From positions 1 through 21,854 of the forward strand of contig JAVBLF010000029.1 in NCBI GenBank assembly GCA_031553675.1: a DNA stretch of 21,854 nucleotides, read 5' to 3'. This DNA comes from JAVBLF01 sp031553675 (GTDB lineage: Bacteria; Bacillota; Clostridia; Christensenellales; CALWSW01). Numbering within the stretch: position 1 is the stretch's first letter; each line of letters opens with the position of its first letter. The notes under the pieces are model-generated. The model searched no databases and was not told where the DNA came from. It saw nothing but the letters and a program-made list of their open reading frames with translations. The position numbers and the translations under genes were made by a program. Shown piece by piece: positions 1 to 7,598 of the stretch.

Positions 1-370
1 CAATCGCCCGTTGCAGCCAAACGGCCTTGCGATACGTTAGGTTCGTAACCCTTGATTCGCATTGATAATCGCCCCTACAGGCGCACAAACAAAGTTATTG
101 GGATGTAGGGGCGATTACCAATCGCCCGCGTACCATAAGGATCATCCCATTTTTGCCTGAACAAAGTTCAACCCTTGATTCGCATTATCAATCGCCCGCT
201 CTGGGATCTCCATTGTTCGCATCGTGACGCACTGCGCGCGTGAAAAGCATGTATCAAGGCTATCGTATACCAGATCGCAGGGCATGGCAAATCCATTTTC
301 TTGCACGGGTTTGCACGCCGAAGCCCGCCGACTTGCAGAAGCGTTTTCTTCGGCGTTGGCCAATCGCCCC
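1..370. repeat. Repeat-rich intergenic stretch, GGGCGATT-type units
   Basis: No gene is supported between 1 and 385. The stretch holds repeated copies of an AATCGCCC core at about 1-10, 67-75, 120-129, 189-198 and 361-370, plus one inverted copy near 110-118. A longer unit, beginning AACCCTTGATTCGCATT, starts near 48 and recurs near 170, about 122 bases apart. The copy ending in CGCCCCTAC (62-78) and GTAGGGGCG (106-114) form an inverted pair. The pattern resembles a dispersed intergenic repeat rather than a CRISPR: spacing is irregular and copies diverge. Function is unknown. Confidence 0.6.
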
Positions 371-385
371 GCGATCCAAAAATTT

Positions 386-1351
386 CTAGGTATTTTGCTT
401 CAGCCAGGTGGCGATCTCGTCGAAATGTTCGCTGCCACGTCCTTGGAGCGCATCCGCCAACTCCGGCCCGTAATTTGCACCGTTCAGCGCCGTTTCGAGC
501 GATTCGCAGAGGGTGACGTCCATCGCGTCGGAATATGCTTTGACGGCGGCGACGCGTGCGCCCTTTAATCGGAAGCGAAGCGTGATCTCGCCCCAGGAGA
601 AGCGCGTCTCAAACGCCACATCGAATGGCATCGTCTCGCCGAAGTTCCACTCCCAGGCCGAAAAGCGCTCGGTCAACGCACGGACGCGCTCGCTCGGCAG
701 ATCCGCCGGCGTCAAGACATCCGCTCCCCCGTATTCGCGCTCGAAGGCCCGCTCGAGTGCCGATCGCATGTCCGCGATCGTCAGTCCGGGCGCCATCTCG
801 TCGAGGTTTCCCACCCGCGAACGGACCGAGTCGATCCCTTTCGAACGCATCTTCTCGCTCGACGGCACGAGGTAGCGCGCCAAGTTGGCGAGATCCACGC
901 TGACCAGCAGCGTCCCGTGTTGGAGCGACGCCTTTCGATCGTGCTGAAACGCGTTGCCCGACACCTTTCGCCCCCCCGCCAGAATGTCGTTCCGGCCAGA
1001 AAAGGCCGCATCGATCCCCACGCTTTGGCAGGCGGCCGTCAACACGCCGAGCTGCCTCGTCAGGTCGTAGACCGACTTGGACGCGACAAAGCTGAAGTTG
1101 AGGTTGCCCAAATCGTGGTAGACCGCGCCCCCGCCCGAGGAGCGGCGGGCCAAGCGGCCTCCCTCGTTCTCGAGTTCGGACACCCGACATTCTTTCCAGG
1201 GATTTTGGTTCTTTCCGATCACGACAGTATGGCTGTTCTGCCACAAGTACAAGCAAATATCATCCGCACCGACCCGCTCCAGGAGCGCGGCTTCGACGGC
1301 GAGGTTTTCAAATGGATCGAATGTATAGGTGTTGAGAAAGCTGATCGTCAC
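386..1351 (-). CDS. lplA: Lipoate--protein ligase A
   Basis: This protein (321 residues from the start chosen here) activates lipoate with ATP and attaches it to lysines of lipoyl domains such as those of 2-oxoacid dehydrogenases or the glycine cleavage H protein. The family signature is clear: RRSSGGGAVYHD (residues 69-80) forms the lipoate pocket, GRNDI lies at 119-123, and GGRKVSGNA (126-134) carries the catalytic lysine at 129. A C-terminal accessory domain fills the last ~80 residues, so the length matches the two-domain LplA type. I place the start at the GTG at 1351-1349 because GGAG lies six bases before it and the protein then begins at the conserved beta strand. The frame stays open to a TTG at 1441, but that codon has no ribosome binding site. 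No lipoate synthase or acceptor protein is nearby. Confidence 0.93.
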   Translation of the reverse strand: MTISFLNTYTFDPFENLAVEAALLERVGADDICLYLWQNSHTVVIGKNQNPWKECRVSELENEGGRLARRSSGGGAVYHDLGNLNFSFVASKSVYDLTRQLGVLTAACQSVGIDAAFSGRNDILAGGRKVSGNAFQHDRKASLQHGTLLVSVDLANLARYLVPSSEKMRSKGIDSVRSRVGNLDEMAPGLTIADMRSALERAFEREYGGADVLTPADLPSERVRALTERFSAWEWNFGETMPFDVAFETRFSWGEITLRFRLKGARVAAVKAYSDAMDVTLCESLETALNGANYGPELADALQGRGSEHFDEIATWLKQNT

Positions 1352-1550
1352 GTGTGGCTCCGATTCACTGCCGCAATGCACGAAATTGCATTTCGCTATC
1401 GTGTTTTGGCAGGTATTTGGTCGCTCTTGAGTTCCGAACAAAACCGCGAGACAGTGGACGTCAATGAAGACATCGTTGCCGGTGGCGGAAACGTGCAGGT
1501 TTCAAACGCGCCGAAAGGGGTTTTGTCAGAAGCGCTTCATGAGCAATCTC

Positions 1551-1579
1551 ATTATACGCGTCATTTCATATTTCGGCAA
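1551..1579 (-). promoter_or_regulatory. Sigma-A promoter of lplA
   Basis: Read on the minus strand, TTGCCG (1579-1574) is followed after 17 bases by a perfect TATAAT (1556-1551). Transcription would begin near 1544, leaving an untranslated leader of about 190 bases before the GTG at 1351. I see no recognisable riboswitch in that leader. Confidence 0.7.
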
Positions 1580-1635
1580 GTACTATTCCAATTATTTACA
1601 TTTCCCGAGCCGCCCTGCCGCTGATTCCCGCAGCT

Positions 1636-1665
1636 TTGACAGCCCGACCCGCTTTGGCGTATGAT
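1636..1665 (+). promoter_or_regulatory. Sigma-A promoter of the metallophosphoesterase gene
   Basis: A consensus TTGACA (1636-1641) is followed after 18 bases by TATGAT (1660-1665). Transcription should begin near 1672. This rules out translation starting at the in-frame TTG at 1636, which is part of the -35 box, and supports the TTG at 1699. Confidence 0.8.
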
Positions 1666-1698
1666 ACACGCATAGCACATTTTGGCGAGGAGGATCCC

Positions 1699-2514
1699 TT
1701 GGCTGGCTTATGGATCGCAGTGGCGGTCGCCGCGGCGATCGCGCTCTTTTACGCGCACCGGATCGAACCGCGCCGGCTCCTCACGCGCCGGGACACCTTG
1801 CGCGTGCCTCGGCTTCCCGCCGCGATGGACGGCTTTTCGATCGCTTTTTTCAGCGATCTCCACATCGCGTCAAAGGGCGATCTCGATCGTCTCTCGCAGC
1901 TCGTTGCGCACGTCAACGCCGAAGCCCCCGACCTGATCCTGATCGGCGGTGACATCTCGCGCGATCGCAGCTCATTCCGCGCAGCCGCCGCATGCCTGTC
2001 GCGTCTGCGCTGCCCTCACGGTGTATACGTCGCGCGCGGCAACCACGACGTCGATCGTGGCGAAGGCTTTTATTTGCAGCTACGACGCGCCGGACTCACC
2101 CCCTGTCGCAACGAGCACTTCGCGCTCTCTCACAAAGGCGCCGCTTTCGTTCTCGTCGCGCTCGACGACTACCAAGTGGCGGACTGCCGCCCCGCCGACG
2201 CGCTCGCGGGCCTCACACCGGACGATTTTGCCATCGCTTTTGCGCACGAACCCAAAGCCATCCGCCAGATCGTGCGCGAAGGCCATCGCCTGCGCCCCGC
2301 CCTCGCGCTGACCGGCCACACCCACGGCGGACAGGTGACGCTCTTTGGGCTATACAGCCCGCTCGCCACACGCCCGCTCCCCGCCTTTTCATCGCCCTGG
2401 CGCGACATCGGCGGCATCCCCACCCTCTATTCGAACGGCGTCGGGCAAAGCATGCGTCTGCGTTTCTGCGCCGTGCCAACCCTGCACTTTATCACTTTGA
2501 AATCTATGTTATAA
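1699..2514 (+). CDS. Membrane-anchored metallophosphoesterase (YaeI/YkuE-like)
   Basis: This is a calcineurin-like phosphoesterase of 271 residues with one N-terminal membrane segment (about residues 3-18), so the catalytic domain probably sits at the membrane. All metal-binding motifs are visible in order: SDLH (52-55), GGD (83-85), GNHD (114-117), a histidine in AHEP (183) and GHTHGGQ (206-212). Relatives include YaeI-type phosphodiesterases and YkuE-type envelope phosphoesterases. The exact substrate cannot be read from sequence. The start is the TTG at 1699, preceded by GAGGAGG with a five-base spacer. The stop codon overlaps the -10 box of the next gene, so the peptidase gene downstream has its own promoter. 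Confidence 0.88.
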   Translation: MAGLWIAVAVAAAIALFYAHRIEPRRLLTRRDTLRVPRLPAAMDGFSIAFFSDLHIASKGDLDRLSQLVAHVNAEAPDLILIGGDISRDRSSFRAAAACLSRLRCPHGVYVARGNHDVDRGEGFYLQLRRAGLTPCRNEHFALSHKGAAFVLVALDDYQVADCRPADALAGLTPDDFAIAFAHEPKAIRQIVREGHRLRPALALTGHTHGGQVTLFGLYSPLATRPLPAFSSPWRDIGGIPTLYSNGVGQSMRLRFCAVPTLHFITLKSML

Positions 2515-2515
2515 T
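2507..2515 (+). promoter_or_regulatory. Extended -10 promoter of the YugP-type peptidase gene
   Basis: TGT followed by TATAAT (2507-2515) is a perfect extended -10 element. No good -35 box stands at the usual distance. The hexamer overlaps the stop codon of the phosphoesterase gene. Confidence 0.6.
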
Positions 2516-2567
2516 ATCCATAAATGCAATCCCACCACGTCTATGACTGGGGAAAGGAAGCCGTTTC

Positions 2568-3248
2568 ATGTACGATCCAGGTTATTTGCTGCTCATGCTC
2601 GTCACATCGGTGGTCGGCATGCTCGCGAGTGCCAACGTCCAGAACACATTCAAGAAGTATTCCCAGATGCGCATCTCGTCCGGCATCACGGGAAGCCAGG
2701 CCGCCCAGCGCCTTTTGCGCGAGGCCGATTGCTCCGACACCCACATCGAACACGTCGGCGGAGAGCTCAGCGACCACTTTGACCCCCGTGCCAACGTCGT
2801 GCGCCTGTCCGATCCGGTCTATGCGTCGGCCTCCGTCGCCGCGATCGGCGTCGCCGCACACGAATGCGGCCACGTCATGCAGCATCACGAAGGCTACGGC
2901 CCGATCAAGATCCGCAACGGCATGGCGCCCGTCGTCTCGCTCGGCTCGCAGATCTCGATCCCCATGATCCTGATCGGCCTCGCGATCTCCGGCTTCGACT
3001 TTTTGATCCCGATCGGCATCGCGTTCTACGCCGTCGCCGTCGCCTTCCACGTCGTGACGCTGCCCGTCGAGCTCAACGCCTCCAACCGCGCCCTCCGCAT
3101 CCTCGAAGAGCAAAACTACATGAATCCGGAAGAAATCGCCGGCGCCCGCAAAGTGCTCTCCGCCGCCGCCATGACTTACCTCGTCGCCGCCCTCGCGAGC
3201 GTCGCCACCCTCTTTTACTTCATTTCGCGTTCGAAGCGCCGCGGTTGA
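2568..3248 (+). CDS. yugP: YugP-type membrane zinc metallopeptidase
   Basis: This is a 226-residue integral membrane peptidase of the YugP family. The zinc site is HECGH (residues 98-102), and a likely third ligand is the glutamate in LPVELNAS (168). Hydrophobic stretches at about 5-22, 121-140, 143-165 and 197-219 are membrane segments. The family is widespread in Bacillota, but no physiological substrate is firmly established. The ATG at 2568 follows AAAGGA with a suitable spacer, and length is normal for the family. The gene has its own extended -10 promoter and converges on the unknown gene at 3553-4548. A 15-bp hairpin downstream probably ends both transcripts. Confidence 0.9.
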   Translation: MYDPGYLLLMLVTSVVGMLASANVQNTFKKYSQMRISSGITGSQAAQRLLREADCSDTHIEHVGGELSDHFDPRANVVRLSDPVYASASVAAIGVAAHECGHVMQHHEGYGPIKIRNGMAPVVSLGSQISIPMILIGLAISGFDFLIPIGIAFYAVAVAFHVVTLPVELNASNRALRILEEQNYMNPEEIAGARKVLSAAAMTYLVAALASVATLFYFISRSKRRG

Positions 3249-3257
3249 CGTTGCGTT

Positions 3258-3312
3258 GGGGGCTTCTTGCCCCCAAGTCCCTCGCCAAAGGGTCAAGACC
3301 CTTTGGAATCCC
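3258..3312 (+). repeat. GC-rich palindromic intergenic repeat, copy 1
   Basis: The element has a first inverted pair GGGGGC...GCCCCC, then a second, CCAAAGGGTC..GACCCTTTGG, and ends in ATCCC. A longer copy with the same two-hairpin layout and the same end lies at 9056-9116. It sits just after the stop of the YugP-type gene and looks like a dispersed, structured intergenic element. Function is unknown. Confidence 0.6.
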
Positions 3313-3405
3313 TATATACCCCGCATTTGCGGAGACACGCATACAGAATCCGAACGACACCGCCCGGTACATCACGTATCGGGCGTGTTTCGTGATACGT
3401 CCCAT

Positions 3406-3439
3406 CGAAAAGGCTGCCATGCGTATGGCAGCCTTTTCG
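3406..3439. terminator. Bidirectional terminator between convergent genes
   Basis: A perfect 15-bp stem (3406-3420 with 3425-3439, four-base loop) has A4/T4 tracts built into its base. It lies between the YugP-type gene (+) and the unknown gene (-) and can fold on either strand. The T tract is short. Confidence 0.6.
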
Positions 3440-3505
3440 GGGGCACCGCAGGTGCACGAAAGTTTCTCCCGGGGCCCCATGAAGCGCAGCTTTATGGGGA
3501 GGTAT

Positions 3506-3531
3506 GCTACTTTCTTTTCATAGAAAGTAGC
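3506..3531. repeat. GCTACTTTCT palindrome followed by an A-rich tract
   Basis: GCTACTTTCT (3506-3515) and AGAAAGTAGC (3522-3531) form a perfect 10-bp stem with a six-base loop, followed on the plus strand by seven A and then GAAAAG. On either strand the T tract is on the wrong side for a standard terminator. It lies 20 bases past the stop of the minus-strand gene at 3553. Confidence 0.55.
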
Positions 3532-3552
3532 AAAAAAAGAAAAGTGCCCCGC

Positions 3553-4548
3553 TCAAACCTCCGTCGCGTTGACGATCCGCCAGGGCCCCTCGCCCTCGGC
3601 GGAGGCGTCGAATCGGAAAAGGCGCATGCGAGTGAGCGCCTGGTCGGCGCCGATGCCGATGAGGATGCCGTCGCTGACGGCGGCGGGCGGAAAAGCGATG
3701 AGGTCGAATTCCTCGAAGAAGTCGTGGAGCTGTTCGAGGGTCAGTCCCTCCAGCGCGCCTCCGAGGAGCCGAGGCAGCTCTTCTTCAAAGCCGAAGCGCA
3801 CGGCGTCGAGCAGGTCGAGCGAGGCATCCTGTGCGCTCGCGCAGGGGACGGCTTCGCGGCTGAAGAAACCGTAGCGCGTTTCGAGCGTGCGGCCCGTGAA
3901 GATGTCGTGGCTTTCGCGAAGCTCATAACCCCGTCGACATGGCAGCGCCACTTGCTTGGTCACCGTCGCGCCCTCGCGCGTGAAGTAGTCGCCTTCGTCC
4001 TCATACCCGATCGCGATCTCCTGATCCACGCGCACGCAGACGCAGTGCATGCCGCGCTCGCTCTTGGCGACGACATAGAGCACGCGCGCGTTGTTGGCCT
4101 GCAACACTTCCATGTGCGCCTGTCCGTCCGGCGCGATCGTGTGCGAAAACACCATCTCGTCGCCCCGGTCGATTGCGAGGTGGATGCCCTGGTCGCGGAA
4201 AAGCGTGGCCGTCATGTTGCCCACGCGCTTCTCGGCGAACGATACGCCCGGCTGGTCGCCGGCGCGCGCGATCGGAGGCGGCTGGATCGCGATCTCGTGC
4301 GCGCCCCCCGGCCAGATGCGCGCGCGCAGGGAATCCGGCGCTTCGGCCAGCGAACCACCTTCGACGACCAGCCTTCGCGTCACAGGCACGTATCCTTTGA
4401 CGAGCGGCTGGGCATTGATGTAATAGACGCCGTCCGGTGCGACGGGCAGCACGATGGGCTGATCCGGGCCCGCTTCCCCCAGCGCCACGCCGTCCAGGAG
4501 CAGCAGCGACGGTGGATCGGCGCGCAGAAAGAGCGTCGGGATTTGCAT
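3553..4548 (-). CDS. Protein of unknown function, 331 residues
   Basis: I do not recognise this family. The ATG at 4548 is preceded by GAGGGACC, so the protein starts MQIPTLFLRADPPSL. It has no signal peptide or membrane segment. The first half looks rich in beta structure, with alternating hydrophobic strands and a PDGVYYINAQP turn. The last ~80 residues look helical and acidic (EEELPRLL, LEQLHDFFEEFD). Base composition and codon use match the neighbours, so it looks like a resident gene and not a recent arrival. It is divergent from asparaginyl-tRNA synthetase with 164 bases between the starts. The frame is open a further 40 codons upstream, but that extension crosses the promoter region and lacks a ribosome binding site. 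Confidence 0.75.
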   Translation of the reverse strand: MQIPTLFLRADPPSLLLLDGVALGEAGPDQPIVLPVAPDGVYYINAQPLVKGYVPVTRRLVVEGGSLAEAPDSLRARIWPGGAHEIAIQPPPIARAGDQPGVSFAEKRVGNMTATLFRDQGIHLAIDRGDEMVFSHTIAPDGQAHMEVLQANNARVLYVVAKSERGMHCVCVRVDQEIAIGYEDEGDYFTREGATVTKQVALPCRRGYELRESHDIFTGRTLETRYGFFSREAVPCASAQDASLDLLDAVRFGFEEELPRLLGGALEGLTLEQLHDFFEEFDLIAFPPAAVSDGILIGIGADQALTRMRLFRFDASAEGEGPWRIVNATEV

Positions 4549-4712
4549 TGCAGGTCCCTCCGATTTGCTATATACTGAAAAGACTGGGCGCAGGTCGCCC
4601 ACATTCATGATATACCAGTATACGCACGATGGCCCGCTCGCGAGAACGACGCGCCATCTCACGCGCATTTTGGATCATAGAAACGCCTGCACGGCCAGGA
4701 AAGGAGACCCAT

Positions 4713-6119
4713 ATGGAAAAATCCACCATGAAGCGCACCGAAGTCCGCGCCCTCTACGAAGCGAAGGACAATCTGGCCAATCAGCGCGTGATGATTTGCG
4801 GCTGGGTTCGCTCGGCCCGTGAGAGCAAAAACCTCGGCTTTGTCGATTGCAACGACGGCACCCACTTCACGGGCGTCCAGATCGTGTTCGAGCGCGAAAA
4901 ACTCGAAGAAGGCAAGAACGTGAAGCTGTCGACAGGGTGCGCGATCCGCGTCGAGGGCGTCGTCGTGCTGACCCCCGACGCCAAGCAGCCCTTCGAGATC
5001 CAGGCGACAACGCTCGTGCTCGAAGGCGACTGCCCGCCCGAATACCCGCTGCAAAAAAAGCGCCACGGCTTCGACTATCTGCGCACGCAGCTCCACCTGC
5101 GCCCGCGCACAAATACCTTCAACGCCGTCTTCCGCGTGCGATCGCTCTGCGCCGCCGCCATCCATGAATTCTTCGTCGGCCGCGGCTTCATCTACGTCCA
5201 CACGCCGATCATCACGGCGAGCGACGCCGAGGGCGCGGGCGAGATGTTCCGTGTCGCGACCTTTGACCCGCTCGACCCGCCCAAGACGCCCGATGGCCAG
5301 GTCGATTACTCCAAAGAATTTTTCGGCAGCGACGCCAAGCTGACCGTTTCAGGCCAGCTCTACGCCGAGGCGTTTGCACTTGCAATGTCAAACGTCTATA
5401 CCTTTGGACCGACTTTCCGCGCCGAGCACTCCTACACGCCCCGCCACGCCGCCGAGTTCTGGATGATCGAGCCGGAGATCGCCTTCGCCGATCTCGAGGA
5501 CGACATGGCCCTCGCCGAGGACATGATCAAGTACGTCTTGCGCTATCTCTTTGAAAAAGCGCCGGAAGAACTGGCCTTCTTCGATCAATTCATCGACAAC
5601 GGCCTACTGAAACGCTTGCGCAACGTCGCGGAGAACGAGTTCGCCCGCGTGAGCTACACCCGTGCCGTCGAACTGTTGATCGAATCGGGCCAGGCATTTG
5701 AATACCCCGTCGTCTGGGGCTGCGATCTCCAGACCGAACACGAGCGCTACCTGACCGAGACGATCTACCAGAAGCCGGTGTTCGTCACCGACTACCCGAA
5801 AGAGATCAAGGCGTTTTACATGCGCGCCAACGACGACGGCAAGACCGTCGCCGCGACCGACCTTCTCGTGCCGGGCATCGGCGAGATCGTCGGCGGCAGC
5901 CAGCGCGAGGAGCGCCTGGATCTGCTCGAGCAACGCATCACCCAAGACGGCATGAACGTCGAGGATTACGGCTGGTACCTCGAACTGCGCAAGTATGGCG
6001 GCTGCAAGCATGCGGGCTTTGGCCTCGGCTTCGATCGCCTTGTCATGTACGTCACCGGCATTTCCAACATCCGCGACGTGCTACCCTTCCCCCGCACGGC
6101 CGGCACAGCCGATTTTTAA
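4713..6119 (+). CDS. asnS: Asparagine--tRNA ligase
   Basis: This 468-residue cytoplasmic class II aminoacyl-tRNA synthetase charges tRNA-Asn with asparagine. An N-terminal OB-fold anticodon-binding domain (about residues 15-115, with GWVRSARESKNLGFVDCNDG) is followed by the catalytic core. Motif 2 starts at TFRAEHSYTPRHAAEFWM (about 234-251), and motif 3 is GLGFDR (437-442) followed by GISNIRDVLPFPR. The ATG at 4713 has AGGAAAGGAG upstream. A second ATG five codons later is possible. The frame runs open upstream to 4629, but the family normally starts near 4713. No T-box leader fits in the 164 bases upstream. The presence of AsnS suggests direct charging of tRNA-Asn. Confidence 0.96.
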   Translation: MEKSTMKRTEVRALYEAKDNLANQRVMICGWVRSARESKNLGFVDCNDGTHFTGVQIVFEREKLEEGKNVKLSTGCAIRVEGVVVLTPDAKQPFEIQATTLVLEGDCPPEYPLQKKRHGFDYLRTQLHLRPRTNTFNAVFRVRSLCAAAIHEFFVGRGFIYVHTPIITASDAEGAGEMFRVATFDPLDPPKTPDGQVDYSKEFFGSDAKLTVSGQLYAEAFALAMSNVYTFGPTFRAEHSYTPRHAAEFWMIEPEIAFADLEDDMALAEDMIKYVLRYLFEKAPEELAFFDQFIDNGLLKRLRNVAENEFARVSYTRAVELLIESGQAFEYPVVWGCDLQTEHERYLTETIYQKPVFVTDYPKEIKAFYMRANDDGKTVAATDLLVPGIGEIVGGSQREERLDLLEQRITQDGMNVEDYGWYLELRKYGGCKHAGFGLGFDRLVMYVTGISNIRDVLPFPRTAGTADF

Positions 6120-6245
6120 TCGCAACATCTGAAAGCGCCACACCCTGCTTGCCCCAATTTTCCCACCGTTGGGGAGTTGCGCGGCGATTGTGTTCTAAAG
6201 CATTCTCGTTTTTGCATACAATGCCATACAGACTGCAGGATCAAC

Positions 6246-6282
6246 AAAAAACCAAAGCTAAATGTAACGGCTTTGGTTTTTT
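6246..6282 (+). terminator. Rho-independent terminator after asnS
   Basis: AAAAAACCAAAGC (6246-6258) pairs with GCTTTGGTTTTTT (6270-6282), with an 11-base loop and a run of T at the 3' side. It lies about 130 bases after the asnS stop and before the next gene. The rest of 6120-6363 holds no supported gene. Confidence 0.8.
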
Positions 6283-6363
6283 TATCATGTGCCGTTATGA
6301 AAACCGTGCAAAGTGGTCAGAATAGCATTAACACATTCGTAAATGGCGATAGGAGGAATTGAC

Positions 6364-7035
6364 ATGACCGCAACTGCGAATACGGCGCTGATACAGTCCT
6401 ACACGATCAATCGCGCGCGCACCGGATGGCGAGCCGACGAGGAAACCTTGCTCTGGAACGAAGTCAAAAAGGCGCGCGATGAGGGCCGCGCCCTCAAGAG
6501 TGTGTTCGACATCGTTGCCAGCGAAACCGGTCGCAAACCCAATTCGATCCGCAATTACTACTACGCCCGCGCCCGCGAAAACCCCGAGGAAAGCCAGCGC
6601 AGTCCGGCCTTCGTGCCGTTTACCGAAGAAGAGATCTGGGATCTGCTCGTGACGGTGCTCGGCGAGCAAGCCAAGGGCATCAGCGTGCGGGCCTGCACCC
6701 TGCAGATGGGCGCCAACGACACGCGCGCCATGCTGCGCTACCAAAACAAATACCGTTCGCTCGTCAAGACCAACCCCGAGCTCGTCAAAGAGGTCGTGCG
6801 TTACATGCGCGAACGCGACATCCCCTGCATCGACCCGTACGAGGACGGCCGCCTCGCGCGTCACGCCGGACGTCCGCGCAAGGAAAGCGGCAGCCTCGAT
6901 GCCAAATCCCTCGTGCAGGGCGTGATCGACCTGACCCGCCTGTCGGAACAGATCGACAGCACACAACGCCGTTTGGCGCAGCTGGAATACACCGTCGCCA
7001 ACCTGATGAACACGCAGATTCCCCTCGTCCAGTGA
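6364..7035 (+). CDS. SANT/Myb-like DNA-binding protein (RsfA-like)
   Basis: The 223-residue protein has a Myb/SANT-type helix-turn-helix near the N terminus (about residues 20-70, from GWRADEETLLWNEV to SIRNYYYARAR). This is the fold used by RsfA-type regulators of sporulating Bacillota and related phage proteins. A middle region with a second short helical unit (FVPFTEEEIWDLLVTVLGEQAKG) follows, and a predicted coiled coil closes the protein (about 190-218, LTRLSEQIDSTQRRLAQLEYTV), suggesting self-association. The ATG at 6364 has a perfect AGGAGG eight positions upstream. The gene is alone between two strong terminators. Its target genes cannot be told from sequence. A role in sporulation or envelope control is only an analogy with RsfA. 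Confidence 0.75.
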   Translation: MTATANTALIQSYTINRARTGWRADEETLLWNEVKKARDEGRALKSVFDIVASETGRKPNSIRNYYYARARENPEESQRSPAFVPFTEEEIWDLLVTVLGEQAKGISVRACTLQMGANDTRAMLRYQNKYRSLVKTNPELVKEVVRYMRERDIPCIDPYEDGRLARHAGRPRKESGSLDAKSLVQGVIDLTRLSEQIDSTQRRLAQLEYTVANLMNTQIPLVQ

Positions 7036-7052
7036 CAATCGCGATCCGCAGC

Positions 7053-7087
7053 AAAAACCCCGCACCATCTATGGGCGCGGGGTTTTT
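7053..7087. terminator. Bidirectional rho-independent terminator
   Basis: AAAAACCCCGC (7053-7063) pairs with GCGGGGTTTTT (7077-7087). T tracts occur on both strands, so it can end the SANT/Myb-like gene (+) and the 113-residue gene (-). Confidence 0.85.
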
Positions 7088-7106
7088 GGATCGAGCCGCG
7101 GAAGGT

Positions 7107-7145
7107 GATCTCCTGCGTGTGTTCGCCTCTGGTATGCAGGAGATC
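7107..7145. repeat. 10-bp inverted repeat at the 3' end of the 113-residue gene
   Basis: GATCTCCTGC (7107-7116) and GCAGGAGATC (7136-7145) form a perfect 10-bp stem with a 19-base loop. The right arm overlaps the stop codon of the minus-strand gene. There is no T tract, so it may protect the 3' end or assist the terminator at 7053-7087. Confidence 0.5.
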
Positions 7146-7485
7146 AAGTCTCGTGCAAGTAGGCCAGAGGGAATTGGTCGGGTGGATGAAGCCGGCTAAA
7201 CCGTTTCATCGCATGGGCCACTTCGTCCGTCGAGGCATGGGCGTGCGAACGGCAGTAGCGCGACACATCCTCCCAAAAGCGCGTTTCGTTGTATGCGTGA
7301 AACGCTTCGAACGAGTCCAGATGCAGCGCGGCATAGTTGTCGAACTCGCAGTTGAGGATGCGGGCGCGGGCCGAAAAGCCGTTGGCCTCATATTCTTCGT
7401 CCAGCATGATCCGAAGCTTGTTCAGGTTCTCGTAGTGGCGTTCTTGGCTCGCATTGCATTGGCAATGGCTTTCATATCCATACAC
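7144..7485 (-). CDS. Small protein of unknown function, 113 residues
   Basis: I do not recognise this protein. It begins at GTG 7485-7483, preceded by GGAGG with a six-base spacer, and starts MYGYESHCQCNASQERHY. It is soluble-looking, with a Cys-His-rich start (HCQC) and clusters of aromatic residues and histidines in the C-terminal half (EAFHAYNETRFWEDVSRYCR). A longer frame extends to 7581, but that extension runs through the promoter and cannot be in the transcript. A consensus promoter, a good ribosome binding site and a terminator support a real, independently expressed gene. Confidence 0.7.
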   Translation of the reverse strand: MYGYESHCQCNASQERHYENLNKLRIMLDEEYEANGFSARARILNCEFDNYAALHLDSFEAFHAYNETRFWEDVSRYCRSHAHASTDEVAHAMKRFSRLHPPDQFPLAYLHET

Positions 7486-7569
7486 AGTTTTCCTCCACAC
7501 ACACATCAACGCAAACAACTCACCGCCGTCATGCGGCAACATATGGCATTGTTCTTTCGGGATATCAAC

Positions 7570-7598
7570 ATCATAGGACAATGCTGGAATGATGTCAA
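7570..7598 (-). promoter_or_regulatory. Consensus sigma-A promoter of the 113-residue gene
   Basis: On the minus strand TTGACA (7598-7593) is followed after exactly 17 bases by TATGAT (7575-7570). Transcription would begin near 7563, about 78 bases before the GTG start. The promoter begins right after the stop codon of the pseudouridine synthase gene. Confidence 0.85.

Noticed and set aside
2541..3296. 251-codon minus-strand frame antisense to the YugP-type gene
   Set aside because: His/Asp/Gly-rich shadow; the plus-strand gene has HECGH and membrane spans.
3256..4578. 440-codon plus-strand open frame
   Set aside because: It is the shadow of the 331-residue minus-strand gene and the intergenic repeat; it has no ribosome binding site and low-complexity composition from GC-rich codon bias.
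4549..4712. T-box leader before asnS
   Set aside because: Too short, and no T-box sequence or specifier hairpin is visible.
6177..6362. Small plus-strand frame between asnS and the SANT/Myb-like gene
   Set aside because: It runs through a rho-independent terminator and has no ribosome binding site.
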